Below, piece by piece: positions 33,728-46,446 of a stretch of 64,000 nt of DNA. Position numbers and translations under genes: made by a program. The notes beneath the pieces are model-generated. The model saw only the letters and a list, made by a program, of their open reading frames with translations, ran no database searches and was not told where the DNA came from. This DNA comes from an uncultured Mediterraneibacter sp. (GTDB taxonomy: Bacteria; Bacillota; Clostridia; Lachnospirales; Lachnospiraceae), in assembly GCA_944384505.1 (NCBI GenBank), contig CALWTQ010000002.1:62001-126000 (forward strand). The letters run 5' to 3'. Each line of letters starts with the position of its first letter. Positions within the stretch are counted from its first letter, which is position 1.

Positions 33728-34505
33728 TCGATTTTCTTCCTTTCACAACGATTCTTTCTATTATCCCTAATACTGCCGTAAGGAATGCTCCGCAAATTCC
33801 TATGGCCAGCATTCCCACAATAATAATATCTGTTCTGTAGATTCCTCTTGCCTGCTGAATCATAAATCCAAGTCCTCTTGTAGATCCCAGGAGCTCTGCA
33901 GCAACTATTGCCACCCATGCCGCTCCAAGAGCAATTCTTGTCCCCGTCATAATATATGGAAGAGCAGTTGGAATTGCAATTTTAAAAAGCATCTGATTCC
34001 TTGTTCCGCCAAACGTCCTTGCAACCCAAAGATGTACTTCTTTTGTCTGTCTGATTCCGGTGTAAGAATTTAATATGCACGGAACTACTGCAGAGAAAAA
34101 CACTACCGCAGCCTTTGACTGAAGTCCGATTCCAAAAATAACAATCATAAGCGGAATCCATGCTACTCCCGGTATTGGCTTTATAAGATCAAATATAGGC
34201 CTGACAAAACGATCCACGTATTTATTCCATGCCATAAGGATTCCAAGAGGAATCCCTATGACTATAGCCATAATATATCCTGTTAAGGCTACCTGAAGGC
34301 TCGCTCCCATATGCTGCAGCAGTGTACCTCCATCAGGATTAGGGTTTGTAAATTTATCAACAAAAGTGCTGAATACTTTTACAGGATCAGGAAGTGTATT
34401 TTCTGGAACCAATTTCAGTACTTTTGTGCACAGATACCATATTCCCAAAAAAGCTATTACAGAAAGTACAGAAAGAAATATTCCTTTTTTGTCGCTTTTT
34501 TTCAT
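33720..34505 (-). CDS. ABC transporter permease (SsuC/TauC-like), first copy
   Basis: 261 residues, six predicted helices, first near 11-30. The ATPase-contact loop is TGIRQTKEVHLWVARTFGGTRNQMLFKIAIP. It is similar in layout to the second permease but clearly diverged, so the duplication is not recent. It lies 8 bp downstream of the lipoprotein gene, and GGTGA precedes its ATG. Confidence 0.9.
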   Translation of the reverse strand: MKKSDKKGIFLSVLSVIAFLGIWYLCTKVLKLVPENTLPDPVKVFSTFVDKFTNPNPDGGTLLQHMGASLQVALTGYIMAIVIGIPLGILMAWNKYVDRFVRPIFDLIKPIPGVAWIPLMIVIFGIGLQSKAAVVFFSAVVPCILNSYTGIRQTKEVHLWVARTFGGTRNQMLFKIAIPTALPYIMTGTRIALGAAWVAIVAAELLGSTRGLGFMIQQARGIYRTDIIIVGMLAIGICGAFLTAVLGIIERIVVKGRKSND

Positions 34506-34513
34506 AATTTCAC

Positions 34514-35623
34514 CTATTTATTTTCAAATACTTTTATATCAATCCCATATATTTCTTCCAGAAGTTCCGGATATTGAGCTGTATATATATTTTCTTCAAG
34601 TTCAGGTTCTATTTTTCCATCAGTAACATAAAATTTTCCCATCCCTACCATAGTAGATCCAAAACGATATTCCGGGTCAGAAATGGTTTCTTTTCCAATA
34701 TAATCTTTATCTCTGATCTCTCCTTCCATCATCTCTTCGGAATAGTCTTTCCCATTGTCATTATAGAATTTCATTCCCTCTTCCAATACAAGATCATCAT
34801 TGCTATACATCTCGTCTACAGCTTTATATGTCACTTCAAGAAATTTTTTAACATCCTCTCTTCTTTCGTCAACAAATTCTTTTCTTCCAATCAGTCCATC
34901 ACTTACTGTTACTCCTGAAACATCTGTAATATCAGCCACTTCTATATATCCGGCTTCTTCCAGTTCATAATTATATGGAGGTCCTCCACATGCTATTGCA
35001 TCTCCTTCTCCTGTCTTAAATGCCTGTACAGCAGGCCCCCTGTCCATATTCAGCATTTGAAAATCATTCCCTGTAAGTCCAAAAACCTGTGCCCAGCTTA
35101 CAGCTTCAAACTGATCTGAAGTGCCAAGAGACCCTAATATTGTCATACCTTTGATTGTTTCTGCATTTCCATATACATCCGGATATCCTTCCACTTCACC
35201 TTTATGATCTAATACAGGACTGTCCGGTCTGACATAAACTCCAAGACCATCAACAGTTTTCACCATATCCCCAAGCCAGTAGCAGTCTCCCGCCGCAAGA
35301 GCAAAGACTGAAGCCATTCCGCTTCCTGCCAAATCAACCTGTTCTGCTGATAATGCCTCATTTATGGGTGATCCCGTAGGGAATAAAATAAGTTCTATAT
35401 TTAATCCGGCCTCTTCGTACATTCCAGATTCCAGTGCATATTGTAATGGAAGTCCAATGTGATTTGGCATGGTAGCTACTCTGATAACTTCTCCTGTGCT
35501 TTCAGAACTTCCATCATTAACTTTATCACCATTATTATCGTTACCTCCTGATCCGCACGCCGTTAAAATCACAATTGTCCCCATTGCAATTGCCATTGTT
35601 CTGCTTAAAAACTTTTTTTTCAT
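34514..35623 (-). CDS. ABC transporter substrate-binding lipoprotein (SsuA/TauA-like)
   Basis: 369 residues. The signal peptide ends in the lipobox VILTAC with acylated C23, then a Gly/Asn/Ser linker. The NMT1/TauA-type binding domain begins VIRVATMPNHIGLPLQYALESGMYEEAGL. It should capture a small sulfonate, sulfate ester or similar anion outside the cell for the two permeases. It is first in the operon lipoprotein-permease-permease-ATPase-ATPase-sulfatase. The operon is divergent from the sensor kinase gene, across 301 bp of very AT-rich DNA that should hold both promoters; I see only weak boxes there. Confidence 0.9.
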   Translation of the reverse strand: MKKKFLSRTMAIAMGTIVILTACGSGGNDNNGDKVNDGSSESTGEVIRVATMPNHIGLPLQYALESGMYEEAGLNIELILFPTGSPINEALSAEQVDLAGSGMASVFALAAGDCYWLGDMVKTVDGLGVYVRPDSPVLDHKGEVEGYPDVYGNAETIKGMTILGSLGTSDQFEAVSWAQVFGLTGNDFQMLNMDRGPAVQAFKTGEGDAIACGGPPYNYELEEAGYIEVADITDVSGVTVSDGLIGRKEFVDERREDVKKFLEVTYKAVDEMYSNDDLVLEEGMKFYNDNGKDYSEEMMEGEIRDKDYIGKETISDPEYRFGSTMVGMGKFYVTDGKIEPELEENIYTAQYPELLEEIYGIDIKVFENK

Positions 35624-35924
35624 AACTATCCCTCTTTTCTTTTAATAATTTGTCAGTAAAATTACGATTTTAAATTTTGATATGCGCATAACTTTAATAT
35701 TTATTATATATTTTTCTTTATATGATATCTATTTTCTAATTTGATATTTAATATTACATTAATGATCTGAAAATTAAAGCAGGTATAAGATTTATGACAT
35801 CCTATAACAGTTCTTTGACATTCTATATTTCTGACTTTTTTCCCCTGTAGTTTTGCATTAAAATATGTGTTAGGATACATTATATTTGAACTATCAGTAA
35901 TAAATTGATCATGGTGGTGAATCG

Positions 35925-37694
35925 ATGGGTAAAAAAAGAAACAGTATACAGAACTTATTTTTTAGAGATATTCTTATTTTTATTACATGTATTTTTTTAA
36001 CAGTCTTTATGGTTCTAATAATAACCATGATTCAAGATTCTATTAATATGTTCAAAAAGTCACGTTCCGATGTTCTTGATCAGATTAGTGAACGTAATGA
36101 AAGCCTGTACTATGAGATGAGATATCTGGCAAATGATTTATACAATGACTGCTCAGATATTTTTCAAGATTACACATCTGAAAAATATGATAATCTGCTT
36201 CATCAAGTTCAAAATATAATAAACGATAAAAGTTCTGTTCTCAACAATCTTGAAATTTTTCCAGATATTATGATTCTTATGAAAAACCAGGATTTTTTTT
36301 GCTCATCTGGAATTAACGCAGAAGAAGTTAAACAAATTCTGTCAACTTATTGGTATATAGACAATCTCACTGCGCCAAAAGATAACTTTTTTTCTTCCCG
36401 ATATTACATGGAAAATCTGGAAAATAATTTGGAACTGTGTTATGTAAAAACTCTGTGGGATAAAAGTGGAAACTATAATGGCTGCATAATTGTAAGCCTT
36501 TCTTCTGACTATCTGAAAAATGTATATAAAAGTATGATAAACAGCGATTACCAGTTTTATGTACTGGACGAAAATGGCACAGCCATCAGTCATTCCATTC
36601 CTTCCATGCTCGGATGCAACCTTTATTATATGCCTTATTTCTGGTCATCAGTGAATCCAGACTCAAGCTGCTTTGTAAAGAAAAATTCTGGTATTGTACT
36701 GCAGACAAACTCCTACAACCCTGAAACCGGCTGGACTGTAGTTGAAGAAATAGATTATAAATATATTTTTAAAAGTTTTTCCAGCGTATTTTATATTGGA
36801 ACACTTTTAGTTATTTTCTGTTTTATTTTATCTATAGGAATAGCTTATCTTCTGGCAAAAAAAATTTCCCGCCCAATACAAAATATTTCCGGGCAGATAG
36901 CTAAAAATCCGTTTGAAATGATCACATGTGAAACGTCATATAGGGAATTAGAGGTACTTACAAAAATATATAACCTTACAATAAAAAGAATAAACAGTCT
37001 TATAAATAAAATAAAAATTGAAGAAAAAGAAAAAAGAAAACTTGAGCTTTCTTTTCTTCAGGCTCAAATAAATCCTCACTTTCTGCATAATACGCTTTTT
37101 ACTATTAAATGCCTCATTGAAATGGAAAAATATAAAACAGCTGATAATATGATTTCCTCTTTGCTGAGATTGCTTAAGATACCTTTTAACGCAAAAACTG
37201 AATGGATTTATATTAAAGATGAAATAGACTACTTAAAAAGCTATCTGTCACTTATGCAGTATAGATATGACCAGAAAAAAATAACACTGGAAATTTCTCT
37301 AACTCCTGATTTGGAAGAAATTCTTATTCCCCGGCTTCTTTTGCAGCCTGTTATTGAAAATTCTCTATTCCATGCTTTTGATGATTCTTGTAAAAATGGA
37401 GTTATAAATCTCTCTTTTCGTAAGATTCAAAGCAAGATACTTATAACGATCAGAGATAATGGCAAAGGGATGTCCAAAGACGAAATTAACTCGCTCTGGA
37501 ACGGCGATAAACGATCTAAACATTCTTTTAATAACATAAGTCTTATAAATATAAAGCAAAGGATTCAGCTTTTATATGGGGAAGGATATGGAATTTCAGT
37601 GGTAAGCAGTTTAGGGGAAGGAACTGAAACAATATTAACAATAGCTTATAAAAAGGAGGAGCATAATTATGATAAGGATAATGATTGTAGATGA
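35925..37694 (+). CDS. YesM-type sensor histidine kinase
   Basis: 589 residues. Transmembrane helix 1 lies at about 14-36 and helix 2 near 285-310, enclosing an extracellular sensor of about 245 residues. A HAMP-like segment (KKISRPIQNISGQI) follows. The His_kinase domain has the phosphoacceptor in FLQAQINPHFLHNTLF, the N box RLLLQPVIENSLFHAF and the G box IRDNGKGMS. It should sense a ligand of the neighbouring importer, or its binding protein, and phosphorylate the regulator encoded next, whose gene it overlaps by 26 bp. The gene is very AT-rich compared with the housekeeping genes around. Confidence 0.92.
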   Translation: MGKKRNSIQNLFFRDILIFITCIFLTVFMVLIITMIQDSINMFKKSRSDVLDQISERNESLYYEMRYLANDLYNDCSDIFQDYTSEKYDNLLHQVQNIINDKSSVLNNLEIFPDIMILMKNQDFFCSSGINAEEVKQILSTYWYIDNLTAPKDNFFSSRYYMENLENNLELCYVKTLWDKSGNYNGCIIVSLSSDYLKNVYKSMINSDYQFYVLDENGTAISHSIPSMLGCNLYYMPYFWSSVNPDSSCFVKKNSGIVLQTNSYNPETGWTVVEEIDYKYIFKSFSSVFYIGTLLVIFCFILSIGIAYLLAKKISRPIQNISGQIAKNPFEMITCETSYRELEVLTKIYNLTIKRINSLINKIKIEEKEKRKLELSFLQAQINPHFLHNTLFTIKCLIEMEKYKTADNMISSLLRLLKIPFNAKTEWIYIKDEIDYLKSYLSLMQYRYDQKKITLEISLTPDLEEILIPRLLLQPVIENSLFHAFDDSCKNGVINLSFRKIQSKILITIRDNGKGMSKDEINSLWNGDKRSKHSFNNISLINIKQRIQLLYGEGYGISVVSSLGEGTETILTIAYKKEEHNYDKDNDCR

Positions 37695-39129
37695 TGAACC
37701 GCTTATTCGTCAATGGCTCATCATGTGTTTAAAAAATATGGGGATTCAGGATCATATGATCGATCAGGCAGCAAATGGAGAAGAAGCCATTGCCTTTCTT
37801 GATGAATATGTTTATGATTTAATATTCACCGATATTACAATGCCTAAGCTAGATGGCATTTCTTTGATTAAAACGATCAGACAACGTGATTCAAACGTGA
37901 CTCTTATTATTATTACCTGCCATGATAATTTTGAATTTGCCAGGTCAGCAATAAAATACAATGTATATGAATATCTTATGAAAAATGAATTAGATCAAAA
38001 AGATATAGAAAAAATAGTTATCCGCTTTTTGAAACCAATTTTAGAACAGAAAGAAAATAAGATTATAAGAAATAATTTTATGAATCATCTTCTATGCGAT
38101 AAAAATATTAATCGTGTAAATTCAGAGGAATTAAAAAAGAATTTTATCCCTCTATCTGATTCACCATGCTTTGCAATAGCCCTTGACTGCCATGAACCTA
38201 ATATTTGCGATAGTTTTATGGATAATGAATTTATATACAATCCTTTTTCGTTCTATGATGAAAATCATTTAACTATATTAATCAGTAATCTGAAAGACGA
38301 GAAAGAATATTCAGATATTTTAAATGACATGACGAATAAAATTTTACGCCCCTGGAATAATAAAAAACATATCGGCGCAAGTAAATTGTATGATTCTTCA
38401 CTCACACTTCCCATAATGATAAGAGAAGCTGCAGATAAATGGGAATTTTCTTTTTTCTCATATAATTCAAATGTTTCTTTTAATAAGCATAACGTTAAAT
38501 ATTCTTCAAATATAGATTTTAAGAACATAATCCAGGAAGAAAAAAATAAAGCGCTGCTTATTTTTTCTACCATGGGAATAAAAGCATGCAAAAGGCAGTC
38601 TCTAAATTTATGTAATCTTTTTGTTGAACATAAGGTTTTTGATTCTAATCTTTTAAAAAGAACCATCACAGAAATTATTGAAAAAATTGATAATATAATA
38701 CCAGAAAGAACCAAGAGTTTAAATTATGACATGGGACGCATTATAAATACTTCATACTTTTCAGAATTAACCGATTATTTAAATGAGTTTTTTGATAGTA
38801 TTCCTGATTCATACAATAGTCAATCTATCATAAAAGAAGCACAGGAATACATTCTTCTTCACTATAATGAACCGATCACTTTAAAGTATCTTGCTCATCG
38901 CGCATTTTTAAGCGAAGAATATTTCTCCCGGTTATTTAAAAAGGAGACGGGAAAAACTTTTACTGATTATCTCATGGGGATACGTATGGACCGTGCCCAT
39001 ATGTTATTGTCAAATTCTGATTTTAATATTAATGAAATAGCTGAAATGGTTGGATTTCCTAATCCATCCTATTTTTCAAGCCAATTTAAAAAATATTATA
39101 AAATAAGCCCTAAAGATATACGAAAATAA
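37669..39129 (+). CDS. YesN-type response regulator with AraC DNA-binding domain
   Basis: 486 residues. The receiver domain (about 1-120) has acidic D8 and D9 and phosphoacceptor D55 in FTDITMPKLDG. A middle region of about 260 residues is diverged. The C-terminal AraC-type double helix-turn-helix spans about 385-486 (ITLKYLAHRAFLSEEYFSRLF and INEIAEMVGFPNPSYFSSQF). It probably activates the divergent importer-sulfatase operon. A strong bidirectional terminator separates it from gyrA. Confidence 0.92.
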   Translation: MIRIMIVDDEPLIRQWLIMCLKNMGIQDHMIDQAANGEEAIAFLDEYVYDLIFTDITMPKLDGISLIKTIRQRDSNVTLIIITCHDNFEFARSAIKYNVYEYLMKNELDQKDIEKIVIRFLKPILEQKENKIIRNNFMNHLLCDKNINRVNSEELKKNFIPLSDSPCFAIALDCHEPNICDSFMDNEFIYNPFSFYDENHLTILISNLKDEKEYSDILNDMTNKILRPWNNKKHIGASKLYDSSLTLPIMIREAADKWEFSFFSYNSNVSFNKHNVKYSSNIDFKNIIQEEKNKALLIFSTMGIKACKRQSLNLCNLFVEHKVFDSNLLKRTITEIIEKIDNIIPERTKSLNYDMGRIINTSYFSELTDYLNEFFDSIPDSYNSQSIIKEAQEYILLHYNEPITLKYLAHRAFLSEEYFSRLFKKETGKTFTDYLMGIRMDRAHMLLSNSDFNINEIAEMVGFPNPSYFSSQFKKYYKISPKDIRK

Positions 39130-39139
39130 ATCTTTTAAT

Positions 39140-39172
39140 TAGAAAGAGGCTTCATTAAAAAGCCTCTTTCTA
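39140..39172. terminator. Bidirectional terminator between the response regulator and gyrA
   Basis: TAGAAAGAGGCTT pairs perfectly with AAGCCTCTTTCTA around a 7-nt loop. A-rich and T-rich flanks on both sides let it serve both convergent genes. Confidence 0.85.
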
Positions 39173-39183
39173 AAGTCATTATA

Positions 39184-41688
39184 TCATTTCTTAATTTCTT
39201 CTTCTATTTCTTCCGAAATTTCAACCTGTTCTCCATCAATCTCTGCCGAAGCTTTTCTCACTTTAGCTAAACTTGCAACTTTTTCACGATCAGGTAAATT
39301 AATTAGTTTCACTCCGGAAGTTATTCTACCATACTGGGAAATATCTGAACACTTCATGCGGATTACAATGCCTTCTGTGTTGATAATCATGATTTCACTG
39401 TCCTCATCCACAGCTTTCATGCCGACTACATTTCCTGTTTTCTCAGTAATCTTATAACACTTCACGCCTTTTCCGCCGCGGTTCTGCCTGGTGAATTCAT
39501 CCATACTCGTACGCTTGCCCATTCCTTTTTCTGATACGATAAGCATGTCGCTTCCCTGGCTGCTCATCTGCATTCCGACAATCACGTCATTATCGCTTAA
39601 GTTCATTCCGCGGACTCCCATGGACACTCTTCCTGTCGGGCGGACATCTTTCTCATTGAATCTGATACACTGTCCGTACTTTGTTACGAGCAGCACATCC
39701 TGATCATTGTCCGTTACCTTCACCTCAATCAGAAGATCATCTTCTCTGAGAACAATGGCTGCAAGTCCTGTCTTTCTCACATTCATGTACTCTTTGATCG
39801 GAGTTTTCTTTACAAGCCCCTTTTGAGTTGCCATGAACAAATACTGTCCGTCCTCATACTCATAGATCGGGATTGTAGCCGTAATCTTCTCATCCGGCAT
39901 AAGCTGCAGAAGATTGATCACCGCGGTTCCCCTTGCAGTTCTTCCTGCTTCCGGGATCTCGTATGCTTTCAGCCTGTACACTCTTCCCTTATTCGTAAAG
40001 AACATAATATAGTGATGGGTTGTCGTGATAAACAGCTCGCGTATAAAGTCTTCCTCAAGAGTCTGCATTCCCTTGATTCCTTTACCGCCGCGGTTCTGGC
40101 TCTTGAATGTATCCATGCTCATCCGCTTGATATACCCCATGTTTGTAACTGTAATCGCTACATTCTCTCTTGGGATCAGATCCTCCATGGAGATATCATA
40201 CTCATCATAGCCTATGTGCGTTCTTCTCTCATCGCCGTATTTCTCAGAAATGACAAGAATCTCTTTTCTGATCACACCAAGAAGGAGCTTTCTGTCCGCG
40301 AGAATCGCCCGGTACTCTTCGATCTTCTTCATCAGCTCGGCGTACTCAGCCTCTAATTTTTCTCTTTCCAGACCTGTCAGAGCCCTCAGACGCATGTCCA
40401 CAATAGCCTGAGCCTGCGCGTCAGAGAGTTCAAATCTCTCCATCAACTCTGTTTTCGCGATCTGAACTGTCTTGGATCCTCTGATAATCCGGATCACTTC
40501 GTCAATATTATCGAGAGCGATAAGGAGTCCCTGTAAAATGTGAGCCCTCTCCTCGGCCTTATTCAGATCGTATTTTGTCCTTCTTGTAACAACCTCTTCC
40601 TGGTGCTGCAGATAATAGTTCAGCATATCCAGAAGGTTCATAACCTTTGGCTCGTTGTTTACAAGGGCCAGCATAATCACTCCGAATGTATCCTGGAGCT
40701 GCGTATGCTTATAGAGAAGATTTAAAATCACATTCGGATTTACATCACGCCTCAGCTCGATACAGATCCGCATTCCCTCACGGCTGGACTGATCGCTTAA
40801 GTCTGTGATTCCATCGATCTTCTTGTCTCTTACAAGCTCTGCGATCTTTTCAATCAGTCTCGCCTTATTTACCATAAACGGAAGCTCAGTCACAATGATT
40901 CTGTTCTTCCCGTTCTGCATAGGTTCAATATTAGACACAGCGCGGACTCTTATTTTACCGCGGCCGGTCCTGTATGCCTCCTCAATGCCTCTTGTGCCGA
41001 GGATCTCGGCCCCTGTCGGGAAGTCAGGTCCTTTTATAATCTTGAGAATATCTTCGATCGTAGTCTCGCCGTTCTCATCAATCTGATCATCGATAATCTT
41101 CACAACCGCACCGATTACTTCTCTTAAATTATGCGGAGGAATATTCGTCGCCATACCGACCGCGATTCCGGACGTACCGTTTACCAGAAGATTGGGAAAT
41201 CTGGACGGGAGCACGGTCGGCTCTTTCTCTGTCTCGTCAAAGTTCGGTGTGAAATCAACCGTATCCTTGTTAATGTCCGCTGTCATCTCCATGGAGATCC
41301 TGCTGAGACGTGCCTCTGTATAACGCATAGCCGCCGCGCCGTCGCCGTCCACAGATCCGAAATTCCCGTGACCGTCTACCAGAGGATATCTGGTGGACCA
41401 CTCCTGAGCAAGATTCACCAGTGCTCCGTAGATTGAACTGTCTCCATGGGGGTGATATTTACCCATCGTATCACCGACAATACGCGCACATTTACGATGC
41501 GGCTTGTCCGGGCCATTATTCAGCTCGATCATGGAATAAAGGATTCTTCTCTGTACCGGCTTCAGGCCGTCTCTTACATCAGGGAGAGCTCTGGCCGCGA
41601 TTACGCTCATGGCGTAGTCGATGTAAGAAGATTCCATTGTTTTCTTAAGATCGACTTCGTGGACCTTATCAAAAATATTATCTTCCAT
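39184..41688 (-). CDS. gyrA: DNA gyrase subunit A
   Basis: 834 residues. The catalytic Tyr123 lies in [12 protein letters not shown], and the quinolone region is [13 protein letters not shown]. Two QNRGGKG sequences occur in the C-terminal beta-pinwheel; one of them is the GyrA box that wraps DNA, the second being a degenerate repeat of it. The C-terminus is an acidic tail ([12 protein letters not shown]). It lies 24 bp downstream of gyrB in the origin operon. Length and motifs are normal. Confidence 0.97.
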   Translation of the reverse strand: MEDNIFDKVHEVDLKKTMESSYIDYAMSVIAARALPDVRDGLKPVQRRILYSMIELNNGPDKPHRKCARIVGDTMGKYHPHGDSSIYGALVNLAQEWSTRYPLVDGHGNFGSVDGDGAAAMRYTEARLSRISMEMTADINKDTVDFTPNFDETEKEPTVLPSRFPNLLVNGTSGIAVGMATNIPPHNLREVIGAVVKIIDDQIDENGETTIEDILKIIKGPDFPTGAEILGTRGIEEAYRTGRGKIRVRAVSNIEPMQNGKNRIIVTELPFMVNKARLIEKIAELVRDKKIDGITDLSDQSSREGMRICIELRRDVNPNVILNLLYKHTQLQDTFGVIMLALVNNEPKVMNLLDMLNYYLQHQEEVVTRRTKYDLNKAEERAHILQGLLIALDNIDEVIRIIRGSKTVQIAKTELMERFELSDAQAQAIVDMRLRALTGLEREKLEAEYAELMKKIEEYRAILADRKLLLGVIRKEILVISEKYGDERRTHIGYDEYDISMEDLIPRENVAITVTNMGYIKRMSMDTFKSQNRGGKGIKGMQTLEEDFIRELFITTTHHYIMFFTNKGRVYRLKAYEIPEAGRTARGTAVINLLQLMPDEKITATIPIYEYEDGQYLFMATQKGLVKKTPIKEYMNVRKTGLAAIVLREDDLLIEVKVTDNDQDVLLVTKYGQCIRFNEKDVRPTGRVSMGVRGMNLSDNDVIVGMQMSSQGSDMLIVSEKGMGKRTSMDEFTRQNRGGKGVKCYKITEKTGNVVGMKAVDEDSEIMIINTEGIVIRMKCSDISQYGRITSGVKLINLPDREKVASLAKVRKASAEIDGEQVEISEEIEEEIKK

Positions 41689-41712
41689 TGCTTATCTCCT
41701 TTTTGCTCCACT

Positions 41713-43650
<1,938 letters not shown>

Positions 43651-43661
43651 TTAATAACCTC

Positions 43662-44750
43662 CTAATTTGCATTTGCTGCATGTCCGTTTTTGATATGAAA
43701 TATCTTATTAATGGAAAACCTGTGATTCACAAATTCATCCAGCCCGGTACATGTAATCATTGTCTGTATGTCATGAATACTGTCCAGTAAATAGTTTTGC
43801 CGATGTTTGTCCAGTTCAGACAAAACATCATCCAGCAGCAGGACCGGAGTGTCTTTTATCTTCTGTTTTACCAGTTCTATCTCTGATAATTTCAGAGACA
43901 GGGCTGCTGTCCTCTGCTGTCCCTGTGAGCCGAATCTCCTGATATCAAGCCCTTTGTCTGTCTTAAAACATATATCGTCTCTGTGAGGTCCGGCAGAAGT
44001 GCTCTTCATTCTGATATCCCGCTCTCTGTTTTTTCTCAGAGCATCCTCCAGGGACAGCTCCCCAATACTCTCTTCGTAGGAAAGAGTGATCCTCTCTTTT
44101 CCGCCTGTCAGTTTAAAATGTATGTCAGAAATAATGCTGTTGATCTGCCCGATGAACGCTCTTCTTCTTTCTAAAACTTCCGCTCCGTATAACGCGAGCT
44201 GCATATCCCAGATATCCAGAGTTTCGATCAGATGGCGCTGAGTATAAAGATCCTTCAGCAGCGCATTGCGCTGGTTGATAATCCGGTTATAGTTTGAAAG
44301 ATTATTCAAATATATCTTATCAAGCTGTGAAAGTTCCAGATCGATAAAACGCCTTCGCCCTGCGGGCCCTTCTTTGATAATATTGAGATCCTCCGGTGAG
44401 AAAAAAACGAAATGAATAATTCCGAAAAGCTCACTGGCACGCCGGATCGGCACCCGGTCAATCGCGATTCCCTTCGGACTGTTCTTTTTCAGATGCATGT
44501 CGATCTGAAAATTAATCCCTCTTTTCTCTACAATTGTCTCAATATGCGCTTCGTCATATCCGAATTGTATAATATCCCGGTCTTTTGTGCCTCTGTGTGA
44601 TTTCGTTGTCCCTGACAGATACAATGCCTCCAGTATGTTTGTCTTTCCCTGCGCATTGTCTCCGTACAGAATATTTGTGGCAGGATCAAACTGCAGGTCC
44701 AGAAGATCATAATTTCTGTAATTTTTCAGCTTCAGAGATTTGATTACCAT
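43662..44750 (-). CDS. recF: DNA replication/repair protein RecF
   Basis: 362 residues. Walker A is GDNAQGKTNILEAL (about 30-43), the ABC-type signature lies around FGSQGQQRTAALSLKL, and Walker B is VLLLDDVLSELD. It acts with RecO and RecR in gap repair. It sits in the conserved dnaA-dnaN-S4-recF-gyrB-gyrA order. No remB-type gene lies between recF and gyrB, unlike in some Clostridia. Confidence 0.96.
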   Translation of the reverse strand: MVIKSLKLKNYRNYDLLDLQFDPATNILYGDNAQGKTNILEALYLSGTTKSHRGTKDRDIIQFGYDEAHIETIVEKRGINFQIDMHLKKNSPKGIAIDRVPIRRASELFGIIHFVFFSPEDLNIIKEGPAGRRRFIDLELSQLDKIYLNNLSNYNRIINQRNALLKDLYTQRHLIETLDIWDMQLALYGAEVLERRRAFIGQINSIISDIHFKLTGGKERITLSYEESIGELSLEDALRKNRERDIRMKSTSAGPHRDDICFKTDKGLDIRRFGSQGQQRTAALSLKLSEIELVKQKIKDTPVLLLDDVLSELDKHRQNYLLDSIHDIQTMITCTGLDEFVNHRFSINKIFHIKNGHAANAN

Positions 44751-44804
44751 AATGTTCCTATCTAATCTATTTTACACTTTTTCCGGCTTTTTTTCAATGC
44801 ATCG

Positions 44805-45020
44805 CTAAACCGTTATTTCGATCTCTCTTCCGCCGTATGCCACGATATCGCCTTTATAAAGCTTTCTTCCTCTGCGCGTCTCCTCTTCTCCGTTGACGCG
44901 GACCTCGCCGTTTAAAATAATTTCCTTGGCGTCTGCTCCGGACTCTGCCATCCCCACTGCTTTCAAAACCTGTCCGAGCCGGATAAACTCCTCTCCGGCT
45001 CTCAACTGAAATGATTCCAT
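44805..45020 (-). CDS. S4-domain RNA-binding protein (YaaA family)
   Basis: 71 residues. The S4 fold is clear: EEFIRLGQVLKAVGMAESGADAKEIILNGEVRVNGEEETRRGRKL. This small protein is found between dnaN and recF in many Firmicutes. It may bind rRNA or have a ribosome-related role, but its function is not settled. It lies 30 bp downstream of dnaN and 54 bp upstream of recF. Confidence 0.93.
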   Translation of the reverse strand: MESFQLRAGEEFIRLGQVLKAVGMAESGADAKEIILNGEVRVNGEEETRRGRKLYKGDIVAYGGREIEITV

Positions 45021-45050
45021 AATCTGACTCCTTTCAAAACCCGATGCTCA

Positions 45051-46160
45051 TTAAACGGCCGCGTTGAAGTTCACAGGAAGGATCAGATAAATATAGCTCT
45101 GCGCCTCATCCTTGATGAAACACGGCGCTTTTGCGTTCATGAAATAAAGATCCACTTCTTCATCATCAATAACTCGGAGGGCGTCAATGAGAAACTTCGG
45201 GTTAAATCCGATCAGAAGATCCTTCCCCTCTTTGATACACATAATTTCCTCATCCATAGATCCGACCTGTGACTTGATCTTAAATTCCATGGACTCATCT
45301 CTGATGTCAATGATGATCGGCTTCTTATCTCCCTCTTTTATGAGCAGAGTTGCACGGTCAATACAGTCTAAGAGCTCCCTTTTATTGATTTTAACTTTTG
45401 TCTCATAGTCGCTGGAAAGCATCTGGTCGATCCGGAAGTATTCTCCTTCAATCAGCCTGGAAACCACGACAGTGCGGTCGAATTCGAACACTATGTGATT
45501 CTTTGTAAATGAAATATCTACTTCTGACTCTGCTTCCCCTCCGATGATCTTGCTGATCTCCTGCAGTGTTTTTCCGGGAACAATGACTTTTTTCGGAGAG
45601 TAGGAATCTTTTAACTCGATCTTACGGATTGAGATTCTGTGTCCGTCTAGTGATACGACTTTCAGCATGTTTTCGTCAATCTCAAACAGTTCACCTGTCA
45701 TCATTTTATTTGTATCATTATCCGCAATTGAGAAGATGGTCTGACGGATTACTTCTTTGAGTGTAAATTCCGACACTGTAATAAAGTCATCCTTTTCCAC
45801 AGCAGGGAGATAAGAGAAATCGTCACCAGGCTGGGAGGCAATATTAAACTTTGCCTTTTCACATGTGATCATCGCCTGGCTGTCACCCTGAGTCTCAATT
45901 ACAATCTCACTATCGGGCAGCTTTCTTACGATCTCTGAGAATATCTTTGCGTTCAGGGCAAGGATTCCTCTCTCAATGATTTCTCCATCAATAGATGTTT
46001 CGATTCCGAGTTCCATATCATTGGCAGTCAGTTTGATAATATCTGTAGACGCGTCAATCAGGATACACTCAAGAATCGGCATTGTTGTTTTAGACGGAAC
46101 TGCTTTTGATACAATACTGACTCCTTTTGCCAGGTTTGATCTTGTACATATGATTTTCAT
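45051..46160 (-). CDS. dnaN: DNA polymerase III beta sliding clamp
   Basis: 369 residues with the three repeats of the clamp fold. It begins MKIICTRSNLAKGVSIVSKAVPSKTTMPILECILI and ends YIYLILPVNFNAAV, matching family ends. It tethers the polymerase to DNA and is loaded by the DnaX complex. It follows dnaA after 286 bp that include DnaA-box-like sites. AAAGGAG precedes the ATG. Confidence 0.97.
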   Translation of the reverse strand: MKIICTRSNLAKGVSIVSKAVPSKTTMPILECILIDASTDIIKLTANDMELGIETSIDGEIIERGILALNAKIFSEIVRKLPDSEIVIETQGDSQAMITCEKAKFNIASQPGDDFSYLPAVEKDDFITVSEFTLKEVIRQTIFSIADNDTNKMMTGELFEIDENMLKVVSLDGHRISIRKIELKDSYSPKKVIVPGKTLQEISKIIGGEAESEVDISFTKNHIVFEFDRTVVVSRLIEGEYFRIDQMLSSDYETKVKINKRELLDCIDRATLLIKEGDKKPIIIDIRDESMEFKIKSQVGSMDEEIMCIKEGKDLLIGFNPKFLIDALRVIDDEEVDLYFMNAKAPCFIKDEAQSYIYLILPVNFNAAV

Positions 46161-46446
46161 GTGATAATAACTCCTTTCGCAGTGTGTAAAAAGTTCTGGC
46201 GGAGCCGCTTTATGTGTATTGATATAAAATCAATTCCGCATACGTCTCCTTAGGGGCTGTTGATATGTTCATAACCTGTTCAAAGCCCGTTAAAATCAAA
46301 GGTTTTTCGTATTGATAACTCTGAAGATTTCGATCGGAAACCAGGTAGAAAATGTGTGGAAATCCCCGGTGGCTTAAAATGGGCTGATATGGAAAAATGG
46401 AATATCCACATCGTATTCCACACTATTTTCACATAGTTATCAACAA
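46161..46446. promoter_or_regulatory. dnaA-dnaN intergenic region with DnaA-box-like sites
   Basis: 286 bp without a gene. It contains TTATCAACA at 46436-46444, eight of nine bases like a DnaA box, plus ATATCCACA and several CCACAC motifs near 46403-46426. A TTGATTTTATATCAA palindrome lies nearer dnaN. It may be a second DnaA-binding cluster of a bipartite origin and must hold the dnaN promoter, which I could not pin down. Confidence 0.5.
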
